Under the pieces are notes generated by a model. That model searched no databases, was not told where the DNA came from, and saw only the letters and a program-made list of their open reading frames with translations. A stretch of DNA of 22,124 nt from JAFGFG01 sp964442905 (lineage in GTDB: Archaea > Aenigmatarchaeota > Aenigmatarchaeia > QMZP01 > JAFGSV01): positions 1 through 22,124 of the forward strand of contig CAYUBD010000016.1 in assembly GCA_964442905.1 (NCBI GenBank). Reading direction: 5' to 3'. The position numbers and the translations under genes are program-made. Of the stretch, positions 14,027-21,524 are shown one piece after another; within the stretch, counting starts at the first letter, position 1; each line of letters begins with the position of its first letter.

Positions 14027-14530
14027 TTATACTACCTCTACGCCGAACTCCTTCTTGACCCATTCCCTGGCTTCATCCGGTGTTATCCGGTGTGATTTTC
14101 CCACTTTTGTTTTCCCGTAACTCCTTTTCTTCACCCTGTATCCGGGTCTCTCAAGGCTGACTGAAACATCGAATCCCATAATGCCTATATCAGGATCATA
14201 ATTAACACCTGGTATGTTTATGTATTCTTCTATGCCAAGTGAGAAGTTCCCGTTCTCGTCGAACTGAGTCGATTCTATCCTGTTCTCCTTGGACTGCAGA
14301 AGCTTGGCAAGCAGTTCCCTTGCGCCTTCGCCCCTGAGCGTCGTCATGACACCTATTTCTCTGCCCTTCGCGACACCAAAGGTGCTCCTCTTATGTGTCT
14401 TGGTCGTAACTATTTTCTTTCCTGTTATAGTTTCCAGAAGCTTCTTTGCCTTCTCAAGCTCAGGACCGGGTGCGCCCGTGCTCATATTGAGTGTCAGCTT
14501 CCCTATCCGGATTCCTTTCATTGCGCTCAT
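14027..14530 (-). CDS. rpl5: ribosomal protein uL5
   Basis: 167 residues, usual archaeal length. It binds 5S rRNA in the central protuberance. Seen: KLTLNMSTGAPGPELEKAKKLL, KTHKRSTFGVAKGREIG, and GIEEYINIPGVNYDPDIGIMG. The ATG overlaps the S4e stop (ATGA), so translation is coupled. Confidence 0.96.
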   Translation of the reverse strand: MSAMKGIRIGKLTLNMSTGAPGPELEKAKKLLETITGKKIVTTKTHKRSTFGVAKGREIGVMTTLRGEGARELLAKLLQSKENRIESTQFDENGNFSLGIEEYINIPGVNYDPDIGIMGFDVSVSLERPGYRVKKRSYGKTKVGKSHRITPDEAREWVKKEFGVEVV

Positions 14531-15210
14531 TTCATCTCACCGACAATTATATATTCCTTCAGGGTTTCTATCTCGCCGTCCTTGGATTCAAGGACAACCC
14601 TGCTCTTTTCCATCATGGTTTTCCTTTCATGAACAGCTTTTATCTTTCCACTGGCCCCCGAGTTCTTCCCGGCCATTATCGTAGCCACTGCGCCTTCTCT
14701 CATCTCGGCATGCCCGAGTATCTTCTGCGAAGGAAGCTCTATGATAAGAGAATCACCCGGCTTGTACTTGTTTTCCGTGACCAGGATGTTCCGGCCGTCA
14801 TGCAGAGTCAGCTGGTATTTTCCTCCCCTGATGATGGTCTTCTTCCTTATGGAACATAATTTCTTTGAGGCGTGCTTTGCGTCTATCTCTTCAACCGTCA
14901 TGCCATTTCTGGCTGCGACAACCCTGAACTGTTTTTTTATGGAAGGGAATTCGATGACATCCATAAGTCCTACGGGATGTTTGTCATTCTTGACAATACA
15001 CCTGTCAATCATAACATCGCCGCCCTTGATTATCTTACCTGCCTCATCTGCATTCTCTGCATAGCCGAGAACGTCCCTGATGACAATCCTCAGAGCGATG
15101 CTGAACTGCTTCGGGTGGGATCCGGGTGCGGGTGTTATTACGAACTTGTTCTGCTTCCTGGCAAGCGGCCAGAACCCCGGCATCGAGTATCTCTTCATGT
15201 GCATAATCAT
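14527..15210 (-). CDS. rps4e: ribosomal protein eS4
   Basis: 227 residues with the S4e N-terminus (HMKRYSMPGFWPLARKQNKFV), a central S4-like RNA-binding region (VMIDRCIVKNDKHPVGLMDVI) and a C-terminal KOW segment (GAVATIMAGKNSGASGKI). The ATG at 15210 overlaps the L24 stop (ATGA) and aligns with the family start. A second in-frame ATG at 15204 has better spacing from the upstream GGTGA, so the first two residues are uncertain. Confidence 0.95.
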   Translation of the reverse strand: MIMHMKRYSMPGFWPLARKQNKFVITPAPGSHPKQFSIALRIVIRDVLGYAENADEAGKIIKGGDVMIDRCIVKNDKHPVGLMDVIEFPSIKKQFRVVAARNGMTVEEIDAKHASKKLCSIRKKTIIRGGKYQLTLHDGRNILVTENKYKPGDSLIIELPSQKILGHAEMREGAVATIMAGKNSGASGKIKAVHERKTMMEKSRVVLESKDGEIETLKEYIIVGEMK

Positions 15211-15629
15211 TCACCTTTTTTCTCCTTTTTAATCATCTTCTTTCCTGTGCCTTTCCTTTCAATAACGGCCTGTCTCTTCTTATCTTCAAGTACGAGTTTT
15301 TTTATCTGGAGGTTTGATGGTGTGAATGGCCTTGAAATCTCCGAACCATCGACCTTTTTCATCTTGAAACCCTCGATGTAGACCTTTTCCTTTTCAATGT
15401 TCACCCTCTCGACAGTTCCGCTCTTTCCTTTCAGGCTTCCTCTCATTACAATAACTTCATCACCTTTTCTAATAATCATAGACCTCTTTCCGAATCTTTC
15501 TCGCAGGAGCTTGGAGAGGTTCACTGAGAGAAATTTTCTCATCACATGCAGAGGAGCGTTATGTCTGTATTTCCTCTGCTTCCTCGGCTGCGTGCTTGAC
15601 TTCCACTTATTTGACCAGTCCTGTTTCAT
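15207..15629 (-). CDS. rpl24: ribosomal protein uL24
   Basis: 140 residues from the ATG at 15629. KOW motif region is IIRKGDEVIVMRGSLKGKSG, preceded by the archaeal N-terminal extension (SSTQPRKQRKYRHNAPLHVMRK). An assembly-initiator protein of the large subunit. The in-frame GTG at 15638 is part of the ribosome site AGGTGA, which itself overlaps the L14 stop codon; spacing to the ATG is 5 bases. The C-terminus is a lysine-rich tail. Confidence 0.95.
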   Translation of the reverse strand: MKQDWSNKWKSSTQPRKQRKYRHNAPLHVMRKFLSVNLSKLLRERFGKRSMIIRKGDEVIVMRGSLKGKSGTVERVNIEKEKVYIEGFKMKKVDGSEISRPFTPSNLQIKKLVLEDKKRQAVIERKGTGKKMIKKEKKGE

Positions 15630-15638
15630 AATATTCAC

Positions 15639-16037
15639 CTAAACTACAATGCCTGCGATTTTTCCTATGGTCTTGAATCGCTCGACTGCTTCCTTCGATA
15701 CGGGTCCCTTAACCATGGTTGCCGTGGGATCGAACTTGTCGTTAACAATAACGCCGGCGTTGTCCTCGAATTCTATCCTCATGCCATTGGCCCGTTTGTA
15801 CTCCTTCCTCTGCCTGACTACCACGGCCTTGAATACCTGGTGCCTCACTTTTTCATTACCGCTTTTGACTCTGCATATGACAATATCGGCCATCCCGGCT
15901 GTGGGCTTGGCCCTTCTTATGCCTTTGTATCCCCTGACTGCTATAACTTCAAGCAGGTTTGCGCCGCTGTTGTCAGCGCACTTAAGAACACTACCGGTCT
16001 GTATCGCCTTTCCCTTACTGGAAGATATCGCCTTCAT
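15639..16037 (-). CDS. rpl14: ribosomal protein uL14
   Basis: 132 residues, standard. Seen: GSVLKCADNSGANLLEVIAV, GMADIVICRVKSG, KAVVVRQRKEYKR, NDKFDPTATMVKGPVSKEA. It lies at the subunit interface. The start ATG at 16037 overlaps the S17 stop (ATGA) and has GGTGAA 4 bases upstream; a longer frame reaching 16097 is just S17 coding sequence read in another frame. Confidence 0.97.
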   Translation of the reverse strand: MKAISSSKGKAIQTGSVLKCADNSGANLLEVIAVRGYKGIRRAKPTAGMADIVICRVKSGNEKVRHQVFKAVVVRQRKEYKRANGMRIEFEDNAGVIVNDKFDPTATMVKGPVSKEAVERFKTIGKIAGIVV

Positions 16038-16366
16038 GATTTCACCGATTCCCTGGAAACAACGACAAACTTCTTCGTCTTCGATAGAGGTCTGCACTCG
16101 GCTATCATCACCTTGTCCCCGTCCTTTGCGTTTATGCAGGGCGGGTTGTGTGCAGCTATCCTGGATTTCCTTCGTTCGTATCCATGATACTTCTTTGTAA
16201 AGTGAGAATAACCCCTTTCGACTATGACAGTGAGGCCCGACTTTGAGGATACGACTTTTCCGTCAAAAATCCTGCCTCTGATCCCGAGGCTTCCGTGCCA
16301 CGGACAGTTTGTATCCTCGCAGGACTTCTCCGGACCTTTCACTCCGATTCCTATATCTTTTTTCAT
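16034..16366 (-). CDS. rps17: ribosomal protein uS17, first gene of the ribosomal cluster
   Basis: 110 residues from ATG 16366, with the archaeal N-terminus KDIGIGVKGPEKSCEDTNCPWHGSL, then LTVIVERGYSHFTKKYHGYERRKSRIAAHNPPC. It binds 16S rRNA in the body. The AGGTAAT ribosome site precedes the ATG. A longer open frame to 16489 runs through the promoter region and does not resemble the family. S17 is normally preceded by L29 and an RNase P subunit; here it is the first gene, divergent from a secreted-protein gene. Confidence 0.96.
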   Translation of the reverse strand: MKKDIGIGVKGPEKSCEDTNCPWHGSLGIRGRIFDGKVVSSKSGLTVIVERGYSHFTKKYHGYERRKSRIAAHNPPCINAKDGDKVMIAECRPLSKTKKFVVVSRESVKS

Positions 16367-16385
16367 GTTATTACCTATAACTGTT

Positions 16386-16405
16386 AATCCATACGGATAT
16401 GGATT
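16386..16405 (-). promoter_or_regulatory. perfect inverted repeat in the S17 leader/promoter
   Basis: AATCCATA - 4 bases - TATGGATT, an exact 8-base inverted repeat, lies between the promoter and the S17 ribosome site. Depending on which TATA element is used it is either the first hairpin of the mRNA leader or an operator over the start point. Confidence 0.55.
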
Positions 16406-16410
16406 CTTGT

Positions 16411-16446
16411 ATTTATAGATTAAATATCTTTTAATACTTTCGCTCC
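16411..16446 (-). promoter_or_regulatory. promoter region of the S17-to-S7 ribosomal cluster
   Basis: On the minus strand GGAGCGAAAGTATTAAAAG (BRE-like CGAAA plus A/T element, near 16446-16430) and, further in, ATCTATAAAT (about 16420-16411) are two candidate TATA elements. They predict starts near 16409 or 16390. No other strong promoter is seen before the whole cluster apart from the possible S14 one. Confidence 0.5.
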
Positions 16447-16485
16447 TTTTAATTGTTTCACTGTTAGGGGTAGCGTGTTGAAATT

Positions 16486-16499
16486 TCAAAGTTTATAAG
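16486..16499 (+). promoter_or_regulatory. promoter of the secreted cysteine-rich protein gene
   Basis: TCAAAG followed by TTTATAAG forms a BRE/TATA pair centred about 32 bases before the ATG at 16528, predicting a leader under 10 bases that holds GGAAG. Confidence 0.6.
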
Positions 16500-16527
16500 C
16501 TTCCCTGAATAATTTTAATGGAAGAAC

Positions 16528-17691
16528 ATGAAAGAAGCAGTCCTGCTCTCAGTTTTTTTGTTTATGTTATTATTTGCATCTATAGCTGTTGCCCAGCTGT
16601 CAATACAGCCTATTGAAACCAACCTGGAAGTTGAAATGAACACAAACGACAACATAATTATAATCCCGATAAGGCCAATCGGGCCTTCGGAATGCGGCGA
16701 GAATGGCTGTTCTTGGTGCGGAAACGCGTGCGGAAATTCTGCAGCAGATTCCGTATGCCCTGCTGTGCTTCCGCCTGAAAATTATGCATGTGAATGTGTT
16801 GACGGGCAATGCAAAGCCGTCGAATCGGAACTTGTGTGCAGAAAGGATGCGGATTGCAAATGGTGTGACTCCGAGTGTGTGAAGGAACTTCCGGGCCTGA
16901 CATGTGACGACAGGGAGGGAAAGGAAGGTTATACGTGTCAGTGTTTCGAGGAATTCTGCATCGAGGCTGAAGTGGGAAAGGTGCACATGCCTCTGCCACC
17001 GGGCGATATAGAGGTGAATATGACGGTAAACGCTACAGGATATAACATAAGCGCTGAACATGTTGTAATGAACATTTCCGCTGAACTCATAAGCTTGCAC
17101 ACTAAGCCCATTTATATGAATTTCAGCAGCAGTCCCCAGACTGTGGATATAAGTCCCTCGCAAATCTCGGTGAAGCCTGTGTCCGCAATGCCTGTCCATG
17201 GTGCCCCAGCGGCAGGCGTATCCGAACCGATGCCTACTGCAGTCCGGAAAGTGACTTCAATTAATATAGTTCCCGAGAGTGCCGAAAATGTGACTGTAGA
17301 GGTCAATGCCATATTGAATGGAAATGAGAAGTACTTCAGGATAATGAACAGGAACACTGTGGTATACATGACATCAGGCGGTGTCACTGCTGAAAGCGCT
17401 TATCCTCTGGAAGTGAATGAAACTGGCGTCTTTTTGAGAAAGAACGACAAGGCGATGGAAATCAGAATGCTGCCAGACGAAGCGGCAGAAAGGGCCAAGG
17501 AAATGGTAACCAAGATTATTAAGATGAGGCTGGATTTTGACCAGGAACCCGTATACAGGGTAAATGCTGAAAGGAGCGGACGGATGTTGTGGGTTTTACC
17601 CGTATCTTTTTCTGTTGACGTTGAAATTATTCCATTATCCGGTGAAACAATCGTCACAAACAGTCCATGGTGGGACTTCTTGGTATTCTGA
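16528..17691 (+). CDS. secreted protein with two tandem eight-cysteine modules
   Basis: 387 residues. Signal peptide: charged start, hydrophobic core LLSVFLFMLLFASIAVA, likely cut after A22. Mature region: a short strand-rich segment, then two cysteine modules, C56-C61-C64-C68-C77-C88-C90-C95 and C104-C110-C113-C117-C126-C137-C139-C144. Spacing is identical except for one residue, each with a C-x-W-C core, clearly a duplication. Residues 160-387 have no cysteine, are rich in N-x-S/T sequons (seven: NMT, NAT, NIS, NIS, NFS, NVT, NET) and end without a membrane anchor. I do not recognise the family; the C-x4/5-C-x-W-C spacing only loosely recalls PSI/plexin-type modules. Role is unknown: surface adhesin, inhibitor or S-layer component are all possible. 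It is divergent from S17 and upstream of EF-1alpha. Confidence 0.85.
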   Translation: MKEAVLLSVFLFMLLFASIAVAQLSIQPIETNLEVEMNTNDNIIIIPIRPIGPSECGENGCSWCGNACGNSAADSVCPAVLPPENYACECVDGQCKAVESELVCRKDADCKWCDSECVKELPGLTCDDREGKEGYTCQCFEEFCIEAEVGKVHMPLPPGDIEVNMTVNATGYNISAEHVVMNISAELISLHTKPIYMNFSSSPQTVDISPSQISVKPVSAMPVHGAPAAGVSEPMPTAVRKVTSINIVPESAENVTVEVNAILNGNEKYFRIMNRNTVVYMTSGGVTAESAYPLEVNETGVFLRKNDKAMEIRMLPDEAAERAKEMVTKIIKMRLDFDQEPVYRVNAERSGRMLWVLPVSFSVDVEIIPLSGETIVTNSPWWDFLVF

Positions 17692-17752
17692 ACGAGGATT
17701 ATGCGATTCTGGTTGAGCCGCATGGTTCTTGTTTTTTCTTCCGATGAACTGT

Positions 17753-17835
17753 GCGAAACTTATAAATATATAAATGTTTTATAATATAAGGTCCACAGGC
17801 CGTCTAATGCGGTCATTGGATATATATAGGAGGAG
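17753..17835 (+). promoter_or_regulatory. promoter, structured leader and Shine-Dalgarno of EF-1alpha
   Basis: BRE CGAAACT (17753-17759) and TATA stretch TATAAATATATAAATG (17761-17775) predict a start near 17790. The leader of about 50 bases contains a hairpin: CCA/TGG (17793-17795 with 17817-17819) and GGCCG/CGGTC (17798-17802 with 17810-17814) around a 7-base loop. Shine-Dalgarno AGGAGGAG (17828-17835) follows. The rest of the 17692-17841 gap holds a T run (GTTTTTTCTT, 17731-17740), a likely terminator for the preceding gene. Confidence 0.7.
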
Positions 17836-17841
17836 ATAAAA

Positions 17842-19113
17842 ATGGCAGAAAAGCCACATTTGAACATAATAACTGAAGGTCACGTAGACCACGGTAAGTC
17901 AACATTGTTAGGCAGACTTCTATTCGATTCCGGTTCACTTCCAGAGCAGGAGCTGAGAAAACTCAAGGATCTTGCAAAGGAACTGAAGAAGGAAACGTTC
18001 GAGTTTGCTTTTGTCATGGATAAGCTCAAGGAGGAAAGAGAGAGGGGCGTAACCATAGACCTCATGTACAAGCCTATCATAACGGACAAGTTTTACTTCA
18101 CAGCAATCGACTGTCCGGGCCACAGGGACTTCGTTAAGAACATGATCACCGGCGCAAGCCAGGCAGACGCAGCTATTCTTGTTGTGTCATGCAAGGACGG
18201 TGTGCAGGAGCAGACCAAAGAGCATCTTTACCTGTCCAAGGTTCTTGGCATAAACCAGATGATCGTAGCCATCAACAAGATGGACGAAGTCAACTACGAA
18301 GAGAACAAGTTCAACGAGGTCAAGACACAGGTCTCTCAGCTTCTGTCTTCGATCGGATACAAGCCGGATGACATTCCATTCGTTGCAGTGTCTGCATACG
18401 TTGGCGACAACGTCGTCAAGAAGTCCACAAACATGCCCTGGTACAAGGGTGAGACGCTTCTTCAGACCATGGACTCGCATATTAAGGTTGGGGAAAAGCC
18501 TATCAGCAAGCCGCTCAGGCTTCCTGTACAGGACGTTTACTCCATCACTGGTGTAGGTCTTGTGCCTGTAGGAAGGGTTGAAACCGGTGTACTTAAGGCA
18601 GGCGACAAAATTGTCATCGAACCTTCTGGCACGACAGCAGAAGTAAAGTCTATGGAGATGCATCACAAGCCTCTTGAGAAGGCTGAGCCCGGTGACAACA
18701 TCGGATTCAACCTGAAGGGCGCATCCAAGAAGGACATCAAGAAGGGTGACGTCATAGGCCACGCAGACAACCCGCCAACAGTTGCCAAGGAATTCACAGC
18801 ACAGATAATCGTGCTCCAGCACCCGACCGTAATTACCAAGGGATACACACCGGTCTTCCACATCCACACATCACACGCAGCTGGAAAGATAACGGAAATC
18901 GTAAAGAAGATGGATCCAAAGACTGGCGCAACTGTCGCGGAGAACCCGGACACTCTCAAGACTGGAGACGCTGCAATCATAAAGGTTCAGCCACTTCAGC
19001 CAGTAGCAATCGAGAAGCAGTCTGAGTTCCCGGAGCTTGCCAAGTTCGCAATCAGGGACATGGGCAAGACCGTTGCCGCAGGTATCTGCACTGACCTTGT
19101 AAAAGCAAAGTAA
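17842..19113 (+). CDS. tuf: translation elongation factor EF-1alpha
   Basis: 423 residues, typical of archaea; delivers aminoacyl-tRNA to the ribosome. G1 is GHVDHGKS (13-20), the switch region EERERGVTIDL, G3 DCPGH, G4 NKMD, then the two beta-barrels (VGRVETGVLKAGDKI; FHIHTSHAAGKI). The residue just before the P-loop glycine is E12 (TEGHVD), where the family normally has isoleucine. Codon choice is strikingly uniform (AAG for lysine, GAC/GCA/AAC), fitting high expression. In most archaea S10 follows directly; here tandem terminators and a tRNA follow. Confidence 0.97.
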   Translation: MAEKPHLNIITEGHVDHGKSTLLGRLLFDSGSLPEQELRKLKDLAKELKKETFEFAFVMDKLKEERERGVTIDLMYKPIITDKFYFTAIDCPGHRDFVKNMITGASQADAAILVVSCKDGVQEQTKEHLYLSKVLGINQMIVAINKMDEVNYEENKFNEVKTQVSQLLSSIGYKPDDIPFVAVSAYVGDNVVKKSTNMPWYKGETLLQTMDSHIKVGEKPISKPLRLPVQDVYSITGVGLVPVGRVETGVLKAGDKIVIEPSGTTAEVKSMEMHHKPLEKAEPGDNIGFNLKGASKKDIKKGDVIGHADNPPTVAKEFTAQIIVLQHPTVITKGYTPVFHIHTSHAAGKITEIVKKMDPKTGATVAENPDTLKTGDAAIIKVQPLQPVAIEKQSEFPELAKFAIRDMGKTVAAGICTDLVKAK

Positions 19114-19190
19114 GGGCTTAACCGCCCCCTTTGATTTCTTTTTCTTTTAATTTTTACTAAAGGGCCGCGGCCTTGTTTTCTTTTTTGTTT
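19114..19190 (+). terminator. tandem hairpin/oligo-T terminators after EF-1alpha
   Basis: First: GGGC (19114-19117), 6-base loop, GCCC (19124-19127), then T-rich to 19156. Second: AGGGC-CGCG-GGCCTT-type stem (19161-19174, one G-U pair) then TTGTTTTCTTTTTTGTTT. The second resembles the GGGCC hairpin after the zinc-ribbon gene at 5126. The remaining bases to 19231 contain no gene I can see. Confidence 0.65.
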
Positions 19191-19244
19191 CCACGAGTGC
19201 TTTTCTAGAGGGATTTCAGTAATTGTTTTCCTAAAAAGGTTCAG

Positions 19245-19327
19245 CGCCGAGGACAGGATTTGAACCTGTACGTCCGAAGACACTCGTTTTCGAGACGAGC
19301 GCGATAGCCAGATTCCGCCACCTCGGC
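19245..19327 (-). tRNA. tRNA-Ser (CGA anticodon)
   Basis: 83 bases on the minus strand. Acceptor stem GCCGAGG/CCTCGGC with discriminator G; anticodon stem CTCGT/ACGAG around loop CTCGAAA, giving anticodon CGA (reads UCG); long class II variable arm GTCTTCGGAC; T-loop GGTTCAAATCC. The CCA end is not encoded (next bases are CTG), so it is added by the CCA enzyme. No intron. A T5 run (minus strand, about 19237-19233) lies shortly after the 3' end as terminator. It is antiparallel to EF-1alpha and divergent from topA. Confidence 0.95.
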
Positions 19328-19350
19328 ATATGCGTGCGCGTGTGTATTAA

Positions 19351-19364
19351 CCTATTATATATGT
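19351..19364 (-). promoter_or_regulatory. promoter of tRNA-Ser
   Basis: ATATATAATAGG on the minus strand is centred about 26 bases before a start a few bases upstream of the mature tRNA end, giving a very short 5' leader for RNase P. Confidence 0.55.
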
Positions 19365-19392
19365 AATATATTAACCGTTCAAAAGTTGACGA

Positions 19393-19408
19393 CGAAAGCT
19401 TTTAAATA
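19393..19408 (+). promoter_or_regulatory. promoter of topA
   Basis: CGAAAG then CTTTTAAATA fits BRE/TATA, centred about 30 bases before the ATG at 19434, so the leader is only a few bases. No strong Shine-Dalgarno. Confidence 0.6.
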
Positions 19409-19433
19409 CTTGAAGGTTCGTTAAGATTTTACT

Positions 19434-21512
19434 ATGTCGTACACGCTGGTCGTCACCGAGAAACCTTCGGCAGCACGGATGATAGCCAGCGCTCTTTCTG
19501 GGGGAACCGTTGAAAAGAAGGGGGGAAGAGGCGTTTCGTATTACAGCATAACAAGGGAAGGAAAAGAGCTGATGGTGGTTCCAGCCGTGGGTCATCTTTT
19601 TGTTCTTGATGAGAAGAACGGCGGAATGAAATGGGAATATCCTGCATTCGATGTCGAGTGGAAGCCCACTTATACCAGGAAAGGCAACGAGTGGGCGAAG
19701 AAGTATTTCGACAACATGACCAAGCTCGTCAAGGGCGCTGACGAATTCATTTCCGCATGCGACTACGACATTGAAGGTTCTGTCATAGCTTTCAACATAC
19801 TGCGATTCATAGCCGGGGTGAAGGAGGGGAAAAGGATGATGTTCTCAACGCTTACTACACCTGACCTTATCAAGGCTTATGATACGATGTCCGATCATCT
19901 GGATTTCCCGCAGATAGAGGCGGGACTTACCAGGCACCAGCTGGACTGGTACTTCGGTGTCAATCTTTCAAGGGCGCTGACTCTTTCACTGGAAAAATCA
20001 GGTTCCTACAGGACGCTTTCAACAGGACGCGTGCAGGGACCCACTCTTCAACTGATGGTAAAAAGGGAAGAGGAGATATCAGTCTTCAAGCCGGTTCCGT
20101 ACTGGGAAATTGAGCTTAAGGGAAACACTGAGTCCGGTGCCATAACGGCCATGCATGTCAACGGCAAGTTCTGGGAGAAGGACATGGCTGAGAAGGTTCT
20201 GGTGAATTGCAAGGGCAAGGACGGTACTGTTGTATCCATAAAGAAGGAGGAACAGAAATACTGGCCCCCGACGCCGTTCGATCTTACGACTCTGCAGAGA
20301 GAGAGTTACGGCCTTTTCGGTTACTCGCCAAAGACTACGCTTGAAATTGCACAGACACTTTACGAACATGCGCTCATAAGCTATCCGAGGACAAGCAGCC
20401 AGAAGCTTCCGCCAACCATAGGATACAGGAAGATACTTGAAAATCTGTCCGGGCAGAAATGGTACGAGGAACTATGCGGGAAACTTCTGAGTAAGGGCAA
20501 GCTGTGGCCGAGACAGGGCAAAAAAGAGGATCCGGCACATCCTGCAATATTCCCGACAGGCAACAAGCCCAAGGAGCTTAATGCGTACCAGAAGAAGTTA
20601 TACGATCTGATTGTGAAGCGCTTCATGGCAACTTTCGCTGATCCGTCCGTAAGGGAGTCAATGAAAGTCGCAATAAAGGTAGACGGAGAAGAATTCATAG
20701 CAAATGGCGTAGTCACAAAAGATCCGGGCTGGATGAAGTTCTACGAACCCTACACCAGAATAAAAGAGGTCGAGCTTCCTGATATCAAAGAGAATGATAA
20801 TGTAAGCGTGAAGAGCATAAAGATGAGCGAGAAGGAGACACAGCCGCCAAAGAGGTACAGTCAGGCATCGGTACTGAAAGAGATGGAAGACCTTGGACTG
20901 GGGACAAAAGCGACAAGGGCGAATATACTGGACACGCTTTATCAGAGAGGTTACATAAAGGAGAAGTCCATAATGGTCACGGAACTCGGAAAGACTGTGA
21001 TAAAGGCGCTCGAGAAGCACTGCCCGGAAATAGTCTCTGTCGAGCTTACAAGAAGGTTCGAGGAAGACATGGAGAAGGTGAGTGCCGGAGAGAAGAAAAG
21101 GGAAGACATCATAAAGGATGCGGAAGATGAACTCAGGAAGGTCCTTGAGAGGTTCAAGACCGAGGAGAATGCAATCGGGAGTGAAATAAAGCAGGCTGTA
21201 AAGAAGTATGAAGAAGTGGAGAATAATATTGGGGCATGTCCCGAATGCAATAAGGGCAGCATAATGGTTATCCGTTCTCAGAAGACCGGGAAGAGGTTCG
21301 CGGGCTGCAATAACTATCCAGACTGCAGGAAATCCTACCCGCTTCCGCAGAAAGGTTCGCTTTCAGTCAGCTCAAATAAATGTCACTGCGGCATGAATCT
21401 TGTCGAGATAAAGGCCAAAGGCAGGAGGCCGTGGAAGCTGTGTGTAGAGCACGGATTCGATTACACCAAGAAGGCGTTCGAGAAGGCTGACAAAAAAGAT
21501 GGTAAATCATGA
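19434..21512 (+). CDS. topA: archaeal DNA topoisomerase IA
   Basis: 692 residues, a type IA enzyme that relaxes negative supercoils by single-strand passage. The Toprim domain has E9 in VVTEKPSAA and the D110-Y-D112-I-E114 metal motif in SACDYDIEG. STGRVQGPTLQLMV lies at about 196-209, and the active-site tyrosine is Y317 in LISYPRTSSQKLP. The C-terminal quarter has a long charged helix and then a four-cysteine zinc finger (CPECNKGS ... FAGCNNYPDC) and a second Cys/His cluster (CHCGMNL ... LCVEHGF), the DNA-binding tail of archaeal TopA. No helicase domain, so it is not reverse gyrase. It converges with RadB across a 12-base gap. Confidence 0.96.
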   Translation: MSYTLVVTEKPSAARMIASALSGGTVEKKGGRGVSYYSITREGKELMVVPAVGHLFVLDEKNGGMKWEYPAFDVEWKPTYTRKGNEWAKKYFDNMTKLVKGADEFISACDYDIEGSVIAFNILRFIAGVKEGKRMMFSTLTTPDLIKAYDTMSDHLDFPQIEAGLTRHQLDWYFGVNLSRALTLSLEKSGSYRTLSTGRVQGPTLQLMVKREEEISVFKPVPYWEIELKGNTESGAITAMHVNGKFWEKDMAEKVLVNCKGKDGTVVSIKKEEQKYWPPTPFDLTTLQRESYGLFGYSPKTTLEIAQTLYEHALISYPRTSSQKLPPTIGYRKILENLSGQKWYEELCGKLLSKGKLWPRQGKKEDPAHPAIFPTGNKPKELNAYQKKLYDLIVKRFMATFADPSVRESMKVAIKVDGEEFIANGVVTKDPGWMKFYEPYTRIKEVELPDIKENDNVSVKSIKMSEKETQPPKRYSQASVLKEMEDLGLGTKATRANILDTLYQRGYIKEKSIMVTELGKTVIKALEKHCPEIVSVELTRRFEEDMEKVSAGEKKREDIIKDAEDELRKVLERFKTEENAIGSEIKQAVKKYEEVENNIGACPECNKGSIMVIRSQKTGKRFAGCNNYPDCRKSYPLPQKGSLSVSSNKCHCGMNLVEIKAKGRRPWKLCVEHGFDYTKKAFEKADKKDGKS

Positions 21513-21524
21513 AGATATGCCCTA

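Noticed and set aside
16038..16097. Longer L14 start inside S17
   Set aside because: The family N-terminus matches ATG 16037, which has GGTGAA upstream and the usual ATGA overlap.
16367..16489. N-terminal extension of S17 to an upstream ATG
   Set aside because: The extra residues do not resemble the family and the stretch contains the promoter elements and the inverted repeat; the ATG at 16366 has a ribosome site.
18187..18867. 226-codon minus-strand frame opposite EF-1alpha
   Set aside because: Composition and lack of start signals mark it as a shadow of the strongly biased EF-1alpha codons.
19245..19327. Intron in the tRNA-Ser gene
   Set aside because: The anticodon stem-loop is exactly 5 + 7 + 5 bases and the extra length is the class II variable arm.
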